This document shows positions 63,558-64,000 of a stretch of DNA of 64,000 bases, piece after piece. The DNA comes from Nitrosomonadales bacterium (lineage in GTDB: Bacteria > Pseudomonadota > Gammaproteobacteria > Burkholderiales > Gallionellaceae). The notes under the pieces were generated by a model. It saw nothing but the letters and a program-made list of their open reading frames with translations. It made no database searches and had not been told where the DNA came from. How positions within the stretch are numbered: position 1 is the first letter of the stretch; each line of letters opens with the position of its first letter. A program made the position numbers and the translations under genes. The stretch lies in contig JACRNY010000001.1 in assembly GCA_016214695.1 (NCBI GenBank), positions 496,001 through 560,000 of the forward strand, read 5' to 3'.

Positions 63558-64000
63558 ATGACGACACCCTGCAACATACGCAGTTCGACGGTGTGGCGGA
63601 TTACATCACCGCACTGGATACAGTCTGTTCCGCAGCCCGGCACACCCTCAATATCTTCGAGAAGAATTTCGAGGACATCGGCTTCAACTCGGAAGCGCGG
63701 TTCGATAGCCTGCGTCACTTCCTGCTTGCCAACAGCGCCAACCGGTTGAATCTATTGGTACATGACCCGCAATACCTGACCCGCCGTTGCCCGCGCATGA
63801 TGGAATTGTTACGCCAGTTCGGACACAGCATGGCGATACATCAGACGCCGCAGAGTCTGCAGCACATCTCCGATCCCTTTGCTGTCGCCGATCACGATCA
63901 TTATGTCCGCCGCTACCACTTCGACGACACCCGTGGCCTGCTGGGCAAGAACGATCCCGAGGAGGCTCGCCGGCTAAATTCACGTTTTCTGGAAATGTGG
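63554..64000 (+). CDS. Uncharacterised protein, N-terminal part (runs off the window)
   Basis: The first 149 residues are seen, starting MNDDTLQHTQFDGVADYI. Segments such as RHTLNIFEKNFEDIGFNS, LRHFLLANSANRLNLLVHDPQYL and PFAVADHDHYVRRYHFDD recall small phospholipase-D-fold-like proteins of proteobacteria with unknown role. It is translationally coupled to the ribosomal oxygenase. Completion lies beyond base 64000. Confidence 0.75.
   Translation, partial: MNDDTLQHTQFDGVADYITALDTVCSAARHTLNIFEKNFEDIGFNSEARFDSLRHFLLANSANRLNLLVHDPQYLTRRCPRMMELLRQFGHSMAIHQTPQSLQHISDPFAVADHDHYVRRYHFDDTRGLLGKNDPEEARRLNSRFLEMW

Overview
The window is about 64 kb of a chromosome that looks betaproteobacterial. The order thrS-infC-rpmI-rplT-pheS-pheT-ihfA-merR-tRNA-Pro and the rpsF-priB-rpsR-rplI-dnaB block are typical of that class. 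The left half is a dense sulfur-oxidation region combining sat/aprMBA, soeABC, soxYZ, flavocytochrome c, sqr, tusA/dsrE2 and many c-type cytochromes. A chemolithotroph of the Gallionellaceae (Sideroxydans-like) type fits best; that placement is inferred from gene content, not from a search.

Layout. 1-883: end of a sensor kinase and its FixJ-type regulator. 1035-9345 (minus): tusA-dsrE2-fadL-like, a YeeE/YedE transporter, and a soxY-soxZ-NapC-like-EB_dh cytochrome-fccA-fccB run. 9556-19767 (minus): soeABC followed by three SulP anion transporters. 20025-24549 (plus): sat-aprM-aprB-aprA, then a three-gene group of unknown role to 26690. 26704-32782: small genes, a 2OG-Fe oxygenase, and a binding protein/sensor kinase/HD-GYP signalling set. 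32931-38043: TusE-like protein, rhodanese, metallophosphoesterase, then a GAF kinase, a NarL-type regulator and sulfide:quinone oxidoreductase. 38091-46606 (minus): moaA, tRNA-Pro and the translation block. 46701-51567 (minus): an unusual MCE-type lipid-transport cluster with a CHASE2 cyclase and an ATPase-like protein lacking its ATP-binding motifs. 51606-54902: tRNA-Val, dnaB and the rpsF operon. 55024-64000: FtsX/LolD-like export genes split by ugd, a glycosyltransferase, slyD, bcp, a ribosomal oxygenase and a partial gene.

How it fits together. Sulfide can be oxidised by Sqr or flavocytochrome c, sulfane sulfur passed through TusA/DsrE2/rhodanese/TusE-like carriers, and sulfite oxidised to sulfate by two cytoplasmic routes: SoeABC, and AprMBA plus Sat (conserving ATP). 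The three SulP proteins behind soeABC are good candidates for exporting the sulfate. MoaA supplies molybdenum cofactor precursor for SoeA.

The main discovery candidate is a shared set of tandem 16-bp partly dyad-symmetric elements (consensus about TARCCCN-NN-NGGGGTA, 7-2-7 like NarL-family sites, repeated every 24-25 bp) in four intergenic regions: before tusA, before soxY, between soeA and sat, and between the metallophosphoesterase and the GAF-kinase/NarL-regulator/sqr operon. This suggests a sulfur regulon run by the locally encoded two-component system, whose GAF domain carries four cysteines. No gene-free stretch exceeds about 300 bases. I saw no insertion sequence, prophage or CRISPR array.
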